From: Aestuariicoccus sp032586235
Lineage (GTDB): Bacteria > Pseudomonadota > Alphaproteobacteria > Rhodobacterales > Rhodobacteraceae
DNA length: 64,000 bases
NCBI RefSeq assembly: GCF_032586235.1
Contig: NZ_JAWHTD010000011.1
Location: forward strand, 1 to 64,000
Direction of reading: 5' to 3'
Shown: one piece after another, positions 18,532 to 27,180 of the stretch
How the letters are laid out: each line of letters starts with the position of its first letter
Position numbering within the stretch: position 1 is the first letter of the stretch
The notes under the pieces: model-generated
Database searches by the model: none
What the model was told of the DNA's origin: nothing
What the model saw: the letters and a program-made list of their open reading frames with translations, nothing else
Position numbers and translations under genes: made by a program

Positions 18532-19186
18532 GTGAGGTGCCTTTTTGGTGCGGATCGTGCCGCTGGCCCGGTGACGGGGACGTCGCGCCCGGTCAACGGG
18601 GTCAGGCCGCGCGCCGGGGCCGCCGATGCGGGGCTGCCGGCAAGATCGACCACCCGTGCCGGCGTCGGTGCCACGCCCGCGCGCGCGATGGCGGCGCGAT
18701 GTTTCGCGGGGCCGGTCGCGCGGTCATACGCCTCATTGCCGAGCCCCGTGACATAGGTCCGGGCGCTCTTGTCGTAAGGCAGGGGATCGGGGATATGCCT
18801 GCTCGGCTCTCTGATGGCCCGGGCGCGACCGATGTCCAAGACGCCCCTCGGCTCCGCCGGACCCATCGCCCCGTGCCGACAGTTGCGATGCCAGATAAAG
18901 GCGCGGCATTCCCGCTGCCAGCGCATCGTCTGGTGTGAGCCCTGGGTCGTCATACGCCACGGGTAATCCGAATGACCTGGACGGTCCACCGAAAAGGCCC
19001 CTTGGCCGGCCACCCCGCAACGATGTTTCGCAGGGATGGGGGGCGGTCATTCGTCCACCTCGCACCAGACGGGGCGCCCCCCCGCCCGGGGGGCGTTCGC
19101 GGTTTGCTTTATGCGACAGACGCGGCTGGCGCGCACGGCCTGGGGGCGCTATCAGGAGTGGCAACACCGGTCGGAAGGGGGATGAG
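18532..19186. other. Intergenic boundary region without a convincing gene
   Basis: About 650 bases between the BREX cassette and the decarboxylase-family gene. Several overlapping open frames exist on both strands (for example 18528-19013 minus), but none resembles a protein I know, and the more protein-like stretches switch frame, which would fit a decayed gene. The BREX promoter must be at the left end and the promoter of the next plus-strand gene at the right. No tRNA, integrase or terminal repeat was seen. Confidence 0.4.
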
Positions 19187-19567
19187 ATGAGCGTATTCGA
19201 CGAGGATCTGTTTCTGAAGGGGCTCGAGCAGCGCAAGGCGACGCTGGGCGCGGAGTATGTCGAGCGCAACCTTGCCGCCGCCGACGATTTCTCTCGGCCC
19301 TTCCAAGAGGCGATGACGGCCTGGTGCTGGGGGTTCGGCTGGGGCGACGACGTGATCGACCCCAAGACGCGGTCGATGATGAACCTGTCGATGATCGGCG
19401 CGCTGGGCAAGATGCACGAATGGGAAATCCATTGCCGGGGCGCCATCAACAACGGCGTCACGCCCGAGGAAATCCGCGCGATCCTGCATGTGATCGGGAT
19501 TTATTGCGGCGTGCCGCAGGCGCTGGAATGCTTTCGCGTCGCGCGCAAGGTGCTTGACGAGGCCTGA
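19187..19567 (+). CDS. Carboxymuconolactone decarboxylase family protein
   Basis: A 126-residue protein of the carboxymuconolactone decarboxylase (CMD/AhpD-like) fold, close in length to PcaC. The pattern MNLSMIGALGKMHEWEIHCRG..NNGVTPEEIRAILHVIGIYCGVPQAL is characteristic, including the His-Glu region and C-terminal YCG. The start is the second ATG of GATGAGATGAGC, preceded by GGAAGGGG. It is isolated from aromatic-degradation genes, so a role as 4-carboxymuconolactone decarboxylase is not supported by context; a gamma-carboxymuconolactone-like or peroxidase-like activity remains open. It converges on the LacI gene 14 bases away. Confidence 0.85.
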   Translation: MSVFDEDLFLKGLEQRKATLGAEYVERNLAAADDFSRPFQEAMTAWCWGFGWGDDVIDPKTRSMMNLSMIGALGKMHEWEIHCRGAINNGVTPEEIRAILHVIGIYCGVPQALECFRVARKVLDEA

Positions 19568-19581
19568 GGCAGGGCGGCCCG

Positions 19582-20619
19582 TCAGCCGGGCTTCGGCACC
19601 GGGCCGAGCGAGTCGCGCATTGTCAGCGTGGCCTGCAGCAGCGTCGGTTCCGGCGCAGGCCCGCCCTCGAGCGCGGCCACCAGCATCCGCGCCGCGCGCC
19701 GGCCCATATCGCGGTGCGGGACGTGCACGGTCGTCAGCGCCGGCAGCGCCACCTGCGCCAGTTCGATATCGTCGAAGCCGGTGATCGACACGTCGTCCGG
19801 CACCTCAAGCCCCAGCTCGCGCGCGCGCCGCAGCGCGCCCACTGCCAGAACGTCGTTGGCGCAGAGCACCGCCGTGGGCGGCGCGTCGCGCTGCATGAGC
19901 GTATCGAAGGCCTCGGCCCCGGTTTCGATCCCGTAGGGCGTCTCGATCACGGTCAGGGCGTCCCGGGGCAGGCCCGCCGCCGCCATCGCATCCAGAATGC
20001 CGTCGCGGCGGGCCCGGGCGCGGTCGTTGCTTGCGATCTCGGCCGAGATCAGGCCCAGATTGCGGTGGCCGAGGCCGATCACCCGGTCGGCCAGAGCGCG
20101 CATCGCGGCACGGTTGTCAAAGCCGACCGAGGGGCGCGGCGCCGCCGGGTCAAAGGCCCATGTCACCAGAACGGGGATCTGGCGGGCTTCGAGAAAGCGG
20201 TAGATTTCGGGGTCGCGGTCGTGCCCGATCAGCAAGAGCGCGTCCGCCCCACGAGCGACAAGCGCCTTGATCTGGTCACGCTCGAGATCGGCCCGGTAGG
20301 ACGAAGAAGCCACCAGCAGCGTGTAACCGTGATTGCCCAGCTCTTCCTGGAAGGCCTGCAAACCGCGGGCGAAAATGGCGTTCTCCATCGTCGGGATGAT
20401 CGCGCCCACGGTCATGGTCCGGCGCGCGGCCATGACCCTGGCGCCGAAATTCGGGGAATACCCAAGGTCGTTGATCGCTTCGGTCACGCGCTGACGGGTG
20501 TCTTCGGCAACGCGGTCGGGAAAGTTGATGCATCGCGACACGGTGGCGGTGGAGACCTGCGCGCGCGCGGCGACGTCGGCCAGCGTCGGTGCCTGTCTGC
20601 CATCATTCATCTGCGTCAC
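19582..20619 (-). CDS. LacI family transcriptional regulator of the sulfonate operon
   Basis: A 345-residue LacI/GalR-type repressor. The N-terminal helix-turn-helix reads TLADVAARAQVSTATVSRCIN, followed by the hinge helix and a periplasmic-binding-protein-like sensor domain (VGAIIPTMENAIFARGLQ..., FDNRAAM, CANDVLAVGALRRA, SITGFDDIELAQ). It is divergent from the TRAP/hps operon, with a perfect LacI-type palindrome in the shared intergenic region, so it most likely represses that operon with DHPS or an oxidation product as inducer (inferred). The start may be 3 codons further in (MNDGRQAP). Confidence 0.9.
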   Translation of the reverse strand: MTQMNDGRQAPTLADVAARAQVSTATVSRCINFPDRVAEDTRQRVTEAINDLGYSPNFGARVMAARRTMTVGAIIPTMENAIFARGLQAFQEELGNHGYTLLVASSSYRADLERDQIKALVARGADALLLIGHDRDPEIYRFLEARQIPVLVTWAFDPAAPRPSVGFDNRAAMRALADRVIGLGHRNLGLISAEIASNDRARARRDGILDAMAAAGLPRDALTVIETPYGIETGAEAFDTLMQRDAPPTAVLCANDVLAVGALRRARELGLEVPDDVSITGFDDIELAQVALPALTTVHVPHRDMGRRAARMLVAALEGGPAPEPTLLQATLTMRDSLGPVPKPG

Positions 20620-20713
20620 CCATCTTGTTCAATTGCAACGTCTTTTCCAAAGGTTAGAATAGTCATCCCGGTAAAAAACGGCCAGTGCTACAAAAAACTC
20701 TTGTAAGACTAGC

Positions 20714-20729
20714 ATGTAAGCGCTTACAT
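20714..20729. promoter_or_regulatory. LacI-type operator palindrome
   Basis: ATGTAAGCGCTTACAT is a perfect 16-base palindrome with the central CG typical of LacI/GalR-family operators. It sits between the divergent LacI gene (start 20619) and the first gene of the hps operon (start 20769), 40 bases upstream of the latter, as expected for a repressor site over the promoter. Confidence 0.8.
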
Positions 20730-20768
20730 TCAAGGGGAATCGCATTCCGGAACGAAAGGCACGGAATT

Positions 20769-20978
20769 ATGGCATTGATCGGCGCTATCATTTTCTTCGT
20801 AATCTTCGCAGCGAATGTGGCGTTGGGATCGGCTACGGGAGAGCCGTTTCTAAGTGACATCGGTGAAATGCTGGTTCTGATGGTGGCGGCGGTTCTGTTC
20901 GTTGTCGCCATTCTCAAAAAAGAAGCGGACCATAAAGCCGCGCAACAGAATCCAAAGGGAGGACAAGACATTGACTAA
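20769..20978 (+). CDS. Small two-segment membrane protein leading the hps operon
   Basis: A 69-residue protein with two hydrophobic helices: ALIGAIIFFVIFAANVALG (residues 2-20) and MLVLMVAAVLFVVAIL (about 34-49), then a short charged tail. It starts at the ATG after GGCACGGAATT; the frame runs further upstream over the operator region without a better start. Its last codons overlap the TTG start of the TRAP binding-protein gene, so they are probably coupled. No family recognised. Position suggests an accessory part of the TRAP system or a membrane adaptor. Confidence 0.65.
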   Translation: MALIGAIIFFVIFAANVALGSATGEPFLSDIGEMLVLMVAAVLFVVAILKKEADHKAAQQNPKGGQDID

Positions 20979-22119
20979 GGAAATCGAAGAGCTGAAGTCG
21001 GCCGAACGGCGCAACTTCCTCAAGCTGGCCGGCATGGGCAGCTTTACCGCGGCGCTGGTCGCGGGTGCGGCCGGGACGCTCTGGTCGTCCGAGGCGGCGG
21101 CGCAGACCGCCAATGAAGAGCGCGAGCGCGAGAATGCGGCAGAGCACGTCATGACCATCGCCACGGCCTATGTGCTGGGCGCGACGCGCAGCTATCCGAT
21201 CATGCAGCTCGACCTGAAGGAAAACATCCAGAACGCCACTAACGGCAAGGTCTATGTCAAGCTGGCCCCGGGCGGGCAGCTGGGCGCTGGCGGCGCATTG
21301 GCGCAAAAGGTTCAGGGCGGCACGATCCAGGCGGCGCAGCATTCGCTGTCGAACTTCGCACCCTTCGCGTCGGTGGTCGACCTGATCAACATGCCGTATC
21401 TCTGCGGCTCGAACCAGCGTTTCACCAACCTCGTGCATTCCGACATCTGGGCGCAGGAAGTGAACCCCAAGGTCGAGGCGGCGGGCTTCAAGGCGCTGTT
21501 CTATGTCAACATCGACCCGCGCGTCGTGGCCCTGCGCGCCGGTGGCGGCGGGCCCGTTCTGACGCCGTCCGACCTCGATGGCGTCAAGTTCCGCGTACCC
21601 GGTTCGGCAATGCTGCAGCAGTATTACCGCATGGTTGGCGCCAACCCGACGCCGGTGGCCTGGGGCGAAACCCCCTCGGCGATCAAGCAGGGCGTGGCCG
21701 ATGCGCTCGACCCCTCTGTCGGCGCGCTCTACGTCTTTGGCTTCAAGGATATCCTGAGCCACGTGACCTTCACCCAGGCGGTACCGGACAGCCAAGTCTA
21801 TTCGTGCAACCTGGAATGGTTCAACTCGATGCCCGCCGACGTTCAGGACGGCATCATGGAGGCGGCCGAGATCACCCGTCACCAGAACCTGGCCAAGGTG
21901 CCCTCGGCGCGCAACTACGCCATGGCCGAGCTGCGCAAGGCGGGCGTCCAGTTCCATTCGCTGAGCGACGACCAGTTGGCCGAATGGCAGGCTGCCGGCG
22001 GTTACCAGAACTCCGAGTGGGACAGCTTCAAGGTCGAGCTGGCCGGGTCGATGGAGACCTTCGCCAAGCTCGAAGAGGCTGCGGGCACCATGGGCCGTTA
22101 CTACGTCCACGACGCCTGA
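20971..22119 (+). CDS. hpsK: TRAP transporter solute-binding protein (DctP family), DHPS uptake
   Basis: A 382-residue TRAP substrate-binding protein. I set the start at the TTG at 20971 because it follows AAAGGGAGGACAAGACA and yields MTKEIEELKSAERRNFLKLA; the longer frame upstream overlaps the previous gene. ERRNFLKLAG with a hydrophobic stretch and AAAQ is a twin-arginine (Tat) signal, so the protein is exported folded. The mature part shows the DctP pattern, with LAPGGQLGAGG and VPGSAMLQQYYRMVGANPTPVAWGE. Context (HpsN, HpsO, HpsP) identifies the likely ligand as DHPS. The K/L/M letters follow the published hpsKLM set by position and should be treated as tentative. Confidence 0.8.
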   Translation: MTKEIEELKSAERRNFLKLAGMGSFTAALVAGAAGTLWSSEAAAQTANEERERENAAEHVMTIATAYVLGATRSYPIMQLDLKENIQNATNGKVYVKLAPGGQLGAGGALAQKVQGGTIQAAQHSLSNFAPFASVVDLINMPYLCGSNQRFTNLVHSDIWAQEVNPKVEAAGFKALFYVNIDPRVVALRAGGGGPVLTPSDLDGVKFRVPGSAMLQQYYRMVGANPTPVAWGETPSAIKQGVADALDPSVGALYVFGFKDILSHVTFTQAVPDSQVYSCNLEWFNSMPADVQDGIMEAAEITRHQNLAKVPSARNYAMAELRKAGVQFHSLSDDQLAEWQAAGGYQNSEWDSFKVELAGSMETFAKLEEAAGTMGRYYVHDA

Positions 22120-22128
22120 TCGTGACAG

Positions 22129-22152
22129 GCGGGCGCCCGGGGCGGCGCCCGC
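22129..22152. terminator. Stem-loop between TRAP binding-protein and membrane genes
   Basis: GCGGGCGCC - 6-base loop - GGCGCCCGC, a perfect 9-bp stem, starts 10 bases after the dctP-type stop and ends 80 bases before the next gene. Such hairpins commonly lower expression of downstream membrane subunits or protect the binding-protein mRNA; no T-tract follows. Confidence 0.6.
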
Positions 22153-22233
22153 CGCTACTTCTGTCTTTCACAGGGTTGCGCCCGCCGGCGCGATGCCATT
22201 GGCGTGGTTCCGCGCCTGACCGAAAGGGCCGTC

Positions 22234-22746
22234 ATGTCACTTCTCAGAACGCTTGACCGCAACGCGGAACGCTGGCTGCTGCTGGGTTTCTACGTGATGC
22301 TGGTCGCGACCATGGCCATCGAGGTGCTGCGCCGCGAAATCTTTGCCTATTCCTCGATCTGGGGCGAAGAGATCGTCCGCTACGCCTTCATCTACCTCGC
22401 CTGGATCGGCGCCGCCGTCGCGGTCAAGGAGCGCGGGCACATCCGCATCGACGTTCTGATGCATTACGTGCCGCCGCGCGTGAAGGCGCTGCTTTATATC
22501 TTCGGCGACATCGTGATGTTCATCGTCGCCGTCATCGCCGTCTACTGGTCGTTCGAAACGGTGCACGTTTCGTGGAAATTCGGCTCTGTCAGCCACGGGC
22601 TGCGGGTGTCGATGGTCTGGTTCCTGATGGCCGTGCCGGTGGGCTTCAGCCTGATGATCCTGCGGCTGGTCCAATCCTTCCTGCGCGACCTGCGCAGCCT
22701 TCGCGACGGCACCCCCGTCTACGAAGGCGACAAGATGTTTGATTGA
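22234..22746 (+). CDS. hpsL: TRAP transporter small membrane subunit (DctQ family)
   Basis: A 170-residue DctQ-type protein with four membrane helices: WLLLGFYVMLVATMAIEVL, YAFIYLAWIGAAVAV, LLYIFGDIVMFIVAVIAVYW and MVWFLMAVPVGFSLMIL. The motif WGEEIVRYAFIYLAWIGAAVAVKERGHIRID is typical of the family. Start at the ATG after GAAAGGGCCGTC; an in-frame start 10 codons earlier is less likely. It lies 13 bases before the large subunit and forms with it the inner-membrane part of the DHPS importer (substrate from context). Confidence 0.85.
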   Translation: MSLLRTLDRNAERWLLLGFYVMLVATMAIEVLRREIFAYSSIWGEEIVRYAFIYLAWIGAAVAVKERGHIRIDVLMHYVPPRVKALLYIFGDIVMFIVAVIAVYWSFETVHVSWKFGSVSHGLRVSMVWFLMAVPVGFSLMILRLVQSFLRDLRSLRDGTPVYEGDKMFD

Positions 22747-22759
22747 GAGGATCTGAACG

Positions 22760-24088
22760 ATGCTTTGGCAACAACTCAATCAGACCGTCGAGCTGGGGTG
22801 GGATTTCTATATTCCGGTGATCATGTTCGTGGGTCTCATCGCGCTTGCGGTGCCGGTCTGGGCCGCCATCGGCGCGGCCGCAATCACCATGCTGATCATG
22901 TCCGGCGACATGCCGCTGTCGGCGGTGGGCGAGAGCCTCTTTACCGGCATCGACGCCTTTGCGCTGACGGCCGTGCCGCTCTTCATCCTGACCGGCGACG
23001 TGCTGGTGCGCACGGGGCTGAGCCGAAAATTCCTCGACGTGGCCGAGGCGCTGACGCAATTCGCCAAGGGCGGGTTCGGGTCGGCCACCGTTCTGGTCTG
23101 CGGCATGTTCGCCGCGATCTCGGGCTCGGACGCGGCGGGGGCCGCCGCCGTGGGCCGGATGACCATCGACCGCCTGGTCGAGAGCGGCTATCCGCGCCCC
23201 TATGCCTGCGCGCTGGTGGCGGCGGGGGCCTGTACAGGTATCCTGATCCCGCCCTCCATCGCCTATATCATCATCGGTCTGGTGCTGGGCATATCTGCCT
23301 CGACGCTGTTCCTGGCGGCGCTGATCCCCGGTATCTGCATCCTGGTGTCGATCCTGATCACCAACATCGTGGTCAACCGGATCTACGGTTACGAGGGCGG
23401 CGGCAACATCACCTTTGGCGAATACCTGGCGAACCTCTTGGCGGCGCTGAAATCTGGCTGGTATGCGTTCATCGTGCCGGGGATCATTTTCTACGGCATC
23501 TTCTCGGGCCGACTGACCCCGACCGAGGCGGGCGCGACCGCCGTCGTGGTGACCATCGCCATGGGCTTCATCCTGCGCACCCTCAGACTGAGCGATTTCC
23601 CGGCGATGCTGCTGGGCTCGGCCAAGGTCAACGGCGTGATCCTGCCGATCATCGCCTTTTCCGCCCCGCTGGCCGAGGCGCTGGCGATCATGGGCGTGCC
23701 GCAGGGCTTCGTGACCGCCGTCACAGGCCTCACGGATGAGCCCTGGGTACTGATCCTTCTGATGATCGGCATTCTGATCGCGGCGGGCTGCGTGATGGAA
23801 ACCACGCCCAACATCGTGATCCTGGCGCCGATCCTCAAGCCGCTGGCCGACAACATCGGGATGAACGAGATTCAGTTCTGCATCATGATGATCACGGCGC
23901 TGGGGGTGGGCTTTATCACGCCGCCGCTGGGGCTGAACCTGTTCGTGGTGTCGGGCATCACCGGGGAATCCATCCTCAAGATCGCGGCCCGCGCGGTGCC
24001 CTTCGTCTTCTTCATGCTTCTGGTCGTGCTGATGATCGCCTACATCCCGGCGCTCTCGACGACCTTCCTTCCAGACATCTACAAATAG
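22760..24088 (+). CDS. hpsM: TRAP transporter large permease (DctM family)
   Basis: A 442-residue DctM-type permease with about twelve hydrophobic segments. Family features are present: FILTGDVLVRTGLSRKFLDVA, the GGFGSATVLVCGMFAAISGSD helix and GACTGILIPPSIAYIIIG. RBS GAGAGGATCTGAACG before the ATG. Preceded by DctQ and followed 10 bases later by hpsN, placing transporter and first catabolic enzyme in one transcript. Confidence 0.92.
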   Translation: MLWQQLNQTVELGWDFYIPVIMFVGLIALAVPVWAAIGAAAITMLIMSGDMPLSAVGESLFTGIDAFALTAVPLFILTGDVLVRTGLSRKFLDVAEALTQFAKGGFGSATVLVCGMFAAISGSDAAGAAAVGRMTIDRLVESGYPRPYACALVAAGACTGILIPPSIAYIIIGLVLGISASTLFLAALIPGICILVSILITNIVVNRIYGYEGGGNITFGEYLANLLAALKSGWYAFIVPGIIFYGIFSGRLTPTEAGATAVVVTIAMGFILRTLRLSDFPAMLLGSAKVNGVILPIIAFSAPLAEALAIMGVPQGFVTAVTGLTDEPWVLILLMIGILIAAGCVMETTPNIVILAPILKPLADNIGMNEIQFCIMMITALGVGFITPPLGLNLFVVSGITGESILKIAARAVPFVFFMLLVVLMIAYIPALSTTFLPDIYK

Positions 24089-24098
24089 GACCCTTTCA

Positions 24099-25406
24099 AT
24101 GGCGCGAGAGTACCTGAAAAAAGCGACGCTGACCTCGAAATCCGGGGCATCCGACGTTACTGCGACGGTGCAAGGCATCCTCGACGAGATCGAGGCCGGC
24201 GGCGACGCGGCGGCGCTGGACTATGCCAAGAAGTTCGACAAGTACGAAGGCACCATCCTGCTGACCGACGAAGAGATCGCCGCCGCCGCGGCGCTGGTGC
24301 CGGAAAAGCTCAAGGCCGACATCCGCTTTGCGCATGACAACGTGCGCCGCTTCGCCGAGGCACAGAAATCGACAATGACCGATGTCGAGGTCGAGATCGT
24401 GCCGGGCCTGATCGCGGGCCAGAAGGTGATCCCGGTGGATGCGGCGGGCTGCTATGTGCCCGGCGGGCGCTACAGCCACATCGCCAGCGCGATCATGACC
24501 GTGACCACCGCCAAGGTGGCGGGCTGCAAGCACATCACGGCCTGTTCGCCCCCGCGCCCTGACGTGGGCGTCGCCCCGGCGATCGTCTATGCCGCGCATG
24601 TCTGCGGTGCCGACAAGATCATGGCGATGGGCGGCGTGCAGGGCGTGGCGGCCATGGCCTTCGGTCTCTTTGGCCTGCCCAAGGCGAATATCCTCGTCGG
24701 ACCGGGCAACCAGTTCGTCGCCGAGGCCAAGCGCACCCTCTTCGGTCGCGTCGGCATCGACATGATCGCGGGCCCCACCGACAGCCTGATCCTGGCGGAT
24801 TCCACCGCCGATCCGCTGATCGTGGCCACCGACCTGGTGGGGCAGGCCGAGCACGGCTACAACTCGCCGGTCTGGCTGGTGACGGACGACCGCGCGCTGG
24901 CCGAAGAGGTCATGCGCCTGGTGCCGACGCTGATCGACGACCTTCCGGATGTGAACCGCGAGAACGCCACCGCCGCCTGGCGCGATTACGCCGAGGTGAT
25001 CCTTTGCCCCGACCGCGAGGAAATGGCCGCGACCTCGGACGATTACGCGCCCGAGCACCTGACCGTGCAGGCGCAGGATCTGGACTGGTGGCTGAACCGG
25101 CTGACCTGCTACGGCTCGCTCTTTCTGGGCGAGGAAACCACCGTGGCCTTCGGCGACAAGGCCAGCGGCACCAACCACGTGCTGCCGACCTCTGGGGCGG
25201 CGACCTATACCGGCGGTCTGTCGGTGCACAAGTACATGAAGATCGTCACCTGGCAGCGCGCCACCCGCGAAGGCTCCAAGCCCGTTGCCGAGGCGACCGC
25301 GCGCATCTCGCGGCTCGAAGGGATGGAGGGCCACGCCCGCACCGCCGATGTGCGGCTGGCGAAATACTTCCCCGGCGAAAACTTCGATCTGAGCGCCGAT
25401 GGCTGA
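24099..25406 (+). CDS. hpsN: Sulfopropanediol 3-dehydrogenase HpsN
   Basis: A 435-residue member of the histidinol dehydrogenase superfamily. Motifs of the fold are visible: AAGCYVPGGRYSHIASAIMTV, GVAAMAFGLFGLPKANILVGPGNQFV, AGPTDSLILAD, LVGQAEHG (zinc-binding His) and APEHLTV. There are no his genes nearby, and the surrounding SDR, zinc ADH, UspA and ComDE genes match the published DHPS pathway, in which HpsN oxidises (R)-DHPS twice to (R)-sulfolactate using NAD. The hps assignment rests on this combination of sequence family and neighbourhood. Its end overlaps hpsO by 8 bases. Confidence 0.88.
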   Translation: MAREYLKKATLTSKSGASDVTATVQGILDEIEAGGDAAALDYAKKFDKYEGTILLTDEEIAAAAALVPEKLKADIRFAHDNVRRFAEAQKSTMTDVEVEIVPGLIAGQKVIPVDAAGCYVPGGRYSHIASAIMTVTTAKVAGCKHITACSPPRPDVGVAPAIVYAAHVCGADKIMAMGGVQGVAAMAFGLFGLPKANILVGPGNQFVAEAKRTLFGRVGIDMIAGPTDSLILADSTADPLIVATDLVGQAEHGYNSPVWLVTDDRALAEEVMRLVPTLIDDLPDVNRENATAAWRDYAEVILCPDREEMAATSDDYAPEHLTVQAQDLDWWLNRLTCYGSLFLGEETTVAFGDKASGTNHVLPTSGAATYTGGLSVHKYMKIVTWQRATREGSKPVAEATARISRLEGMEGHARTADVRLAKYFPGENFDLSADG

Positions 25407-26160
25407 CCCCCGCGCCCTTTTCGACCTGACGGGCCGCGTGGCCTGTGTGACCGGGGCCAGTTCCGGCCTCGGGCGTCATGCCGCGGCCGCGCTGGCCGCT
25501 GCGGGCGCGCAGGTCGTGGGTGTGGCGCGCCGCGCCGAGGCGCTTGACGTGCTCAAGGCCGAGGTCGGGGACGGTGTGGCGGCGGTGGCCGCCGATCTGT
25601 CGGACCGCGACGGTCTGGCGGATGTGGCCCGGGCCATCGCGGCACCCTTCGGCGCGCCGGATATCGTCGTGCATGCGGCGGGGCTTAACACCCGCCAACC
25701 CGCCGACGATGTGACGCCCGAAGGCTGGGACGCGACGCTGGCCATCAACCTGACCGCGCCGTTCTTTCTCAGCCAGGCGCTGGTGCCGGCGATGAAGGCC
25801 AAGGGCTGGGGGCGGATCGTCAACTTTGCATCGCTGCAGACCTGGCGCGCCTTTCCCGGCGGCATCGCCTATGGCGCGTCCAAGGCCGGGGTGGCGCAGA
25901 TGACCCGCGCCATGGCCGAGGCCTGGTCGCCCAGCGGCATCACCGCCAACGCCATCGGGCCGGGGTTCTTTCCGACCGAACTGACCGAGGCGGTGTTCGC
26001 CGACCCGGACCGCGCCGCGCGCAACGCGGCGCAGACCTGCATCGGGCGCAACGGCACCATGGCGGACATGGACGGCCCGCTGCTTTTCCTCTGCTCGGAG
26101 GCGTCGGGATACGTCACCGGGCAGGTTCTGATGGTCGACGGAGGGTTCACCGCGAAATGA
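25399..26160 (+). CDS. hpsO: Short-chain dehydrogenase, DHPS 2-dehydrogenase HpsO candidate
   Basis: A 253-residue classical SDR. NAD-binding TGASSGLGRH, catalytic Ser in NFASLQTW, and YGASKAG with the catalytic Tyr and Lys are all present, with the C-terminal GQVLMVDGGFT. In the known DHPS pathway HpsO and HpsP interconvert the DHPS enantiomers through the 2-keto compound so that HpsN can use both. Here the two are adjacent to hpsN, with overlaps of 8 and 4 bases, which supports the assignment. Confidence 0.85.
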   Translation: MADPRALFDLTGRVACVTGASSGLGRHAAAALAAAGAQVVGVARRAEALDVLKAEVGDGVAAVAADLSDRDGLADVARAIAAPFGAPDIVVHAAGLNTRQPADDVTPEGWDATLAINLTAPFFLSQALVPAMKAKGWGRIVNFASLQTWRAFPGGIAYGASKAGVAQMTRAMAEAWSPSGITANAIGPGFFPTELTEAVFADPDRAARNAAQTCIGRNGTMADMDGPLLFLCSEASGYVTGQVLMVDGGFTAK

Positions 26161-27152
26161 AAGCGCTGGTCTATGACGCACCCGAAACGCTGGTCTACCG
26201 CGACGCGCCCGATCCGACGCCAGGCGCGGGCGAGCACCTTGTGCGCATCGACGCGGTGGGGATCTGCGGGTCGGACATGCACGCCTATCTGGGCCACGAC
26301 AACCGCCGGCCCGCGCCGCTGATCCTGGGTCACGAGGCGGCGGGCGTGGTCACCGGCGGGCCGATGGACGGCCGCCGTGTCACGATCAACCCGCTGGTCA
26401 CCTGCGGCACCTGTCCGGCCTGCGTGGCGGGGCGCGACAACCTGTGTTCCACGCGGCAGATCATCTCGATGCCCCCGCGCGAGGGCGCCTTTGCCGAATG
26501 GGTCGCCATGCCCGAGCGCAACCTCGTCACCGTGCCGGACGGCGTGCCGCTGGCCAAGGCCGCGCTGGCCGAGCCCATCGCCTGCGGCTGGCACACGGTA
26601 CGGCTGTCGCTGGCGGCGTTGGGAGAGGACCCCGGCGGACTGCGGGCGCTGGTGATCGGCGGCGGAGCGATCGGGCTGGGTGCGGCGCTCAGCCTGACGG
26701 CGCAGGGCGTCGGCGACGTCACCATCCTGGAACCGAACCCGGCGCGGCGCGCGCATCTGCAGCTGCATTGCGACCAGAACGCGGTGGACCCCGAAAAGCT
26801 CGAACCCGACGCGATGTTCGATTTGGTGATCGACGGGGTCGGCTATGCCGCCACCCGCGCCACCGCCTCGGCCCATGCGCGGCCGGGCGGGGTGATCGGC
26901 CATATCGGGCTGGGGCAGGACGAAGGCGGGCTCGACGTGCGGCGCATGACGCTGCAAGAGATCACCTTCATCGGCACCTATACCTACACCGCCGAGGATT
27001 TCCGCCAGACCGCCGCCGCCATCTTCGATGGCCGTCTGGGCGCGCTCGACTGGACCGAAACCCGGCCGCTCGCCGATGGCGCGCGTGCCTTTGCCGACAT
27101 CCGTTCCGGGGCCGCCGCGGCCCCGAAGATCATTCTCGACCCCGCGGGCTGA
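26157..27152 (+). CDS. hpsP: Zinc-dependent alcohol dehydrogenase, HpsP candidate
   Basis: A 331-residue medium-chain zinc dehydrogenase. Catalytic-zinc region CGICGSDMHAYLGHD and GHEAAG, structural-zinc cysteines in TCGTCPACVAGRDNLC, and NAD-binding VIGGGAIGLGAAL are all intact. Start ATGA overlaps the hpsO stop. Paired with HpsO it is expected to oxidise one DHPS enantiomer at C2 (family and context inference). It is followed 28 bases later by the UspA gene. Confidence 0.85.
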   Translation: MKALVYDAPETLVYRDAPDPTPGAGEHLVRIDAVGICGSDMHAYLGHDNRRPAPLILGHEAAGVVTGGPMDGRRVTINPLVTCGTCPACVAGRDNLCSTRQIISMPPREGAFAEWVAMPERNLVTVPDGVPLAKAALAEPIACGWHTVRLSLAALGEDPGGLRALVIGGGAIGLGAALSLTAQGVGDVTILEPNPARRAHLQLHCDQNAVDPEKLEPDAMFDLVIDGVGYAATRATASAHARPGGVIGHIGLGQDEGGLDVRRMTLQEITFIGTYTYTAEDFRQTAAAIFDGRLGALDWTETRPLADGARAFADIRSGAAAAPKIILDPAG

Positions 27153-27180
27153 CCGCCCGCCAACCGACAGGAGTGGCCCG

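Noticed and set aside
19187..19567. Assigning pcaC to the carboxymuconolactone decarboxylase family gene
   Set aside because: No protocatechuate-pathway genes are nearby, and the family has several activities.
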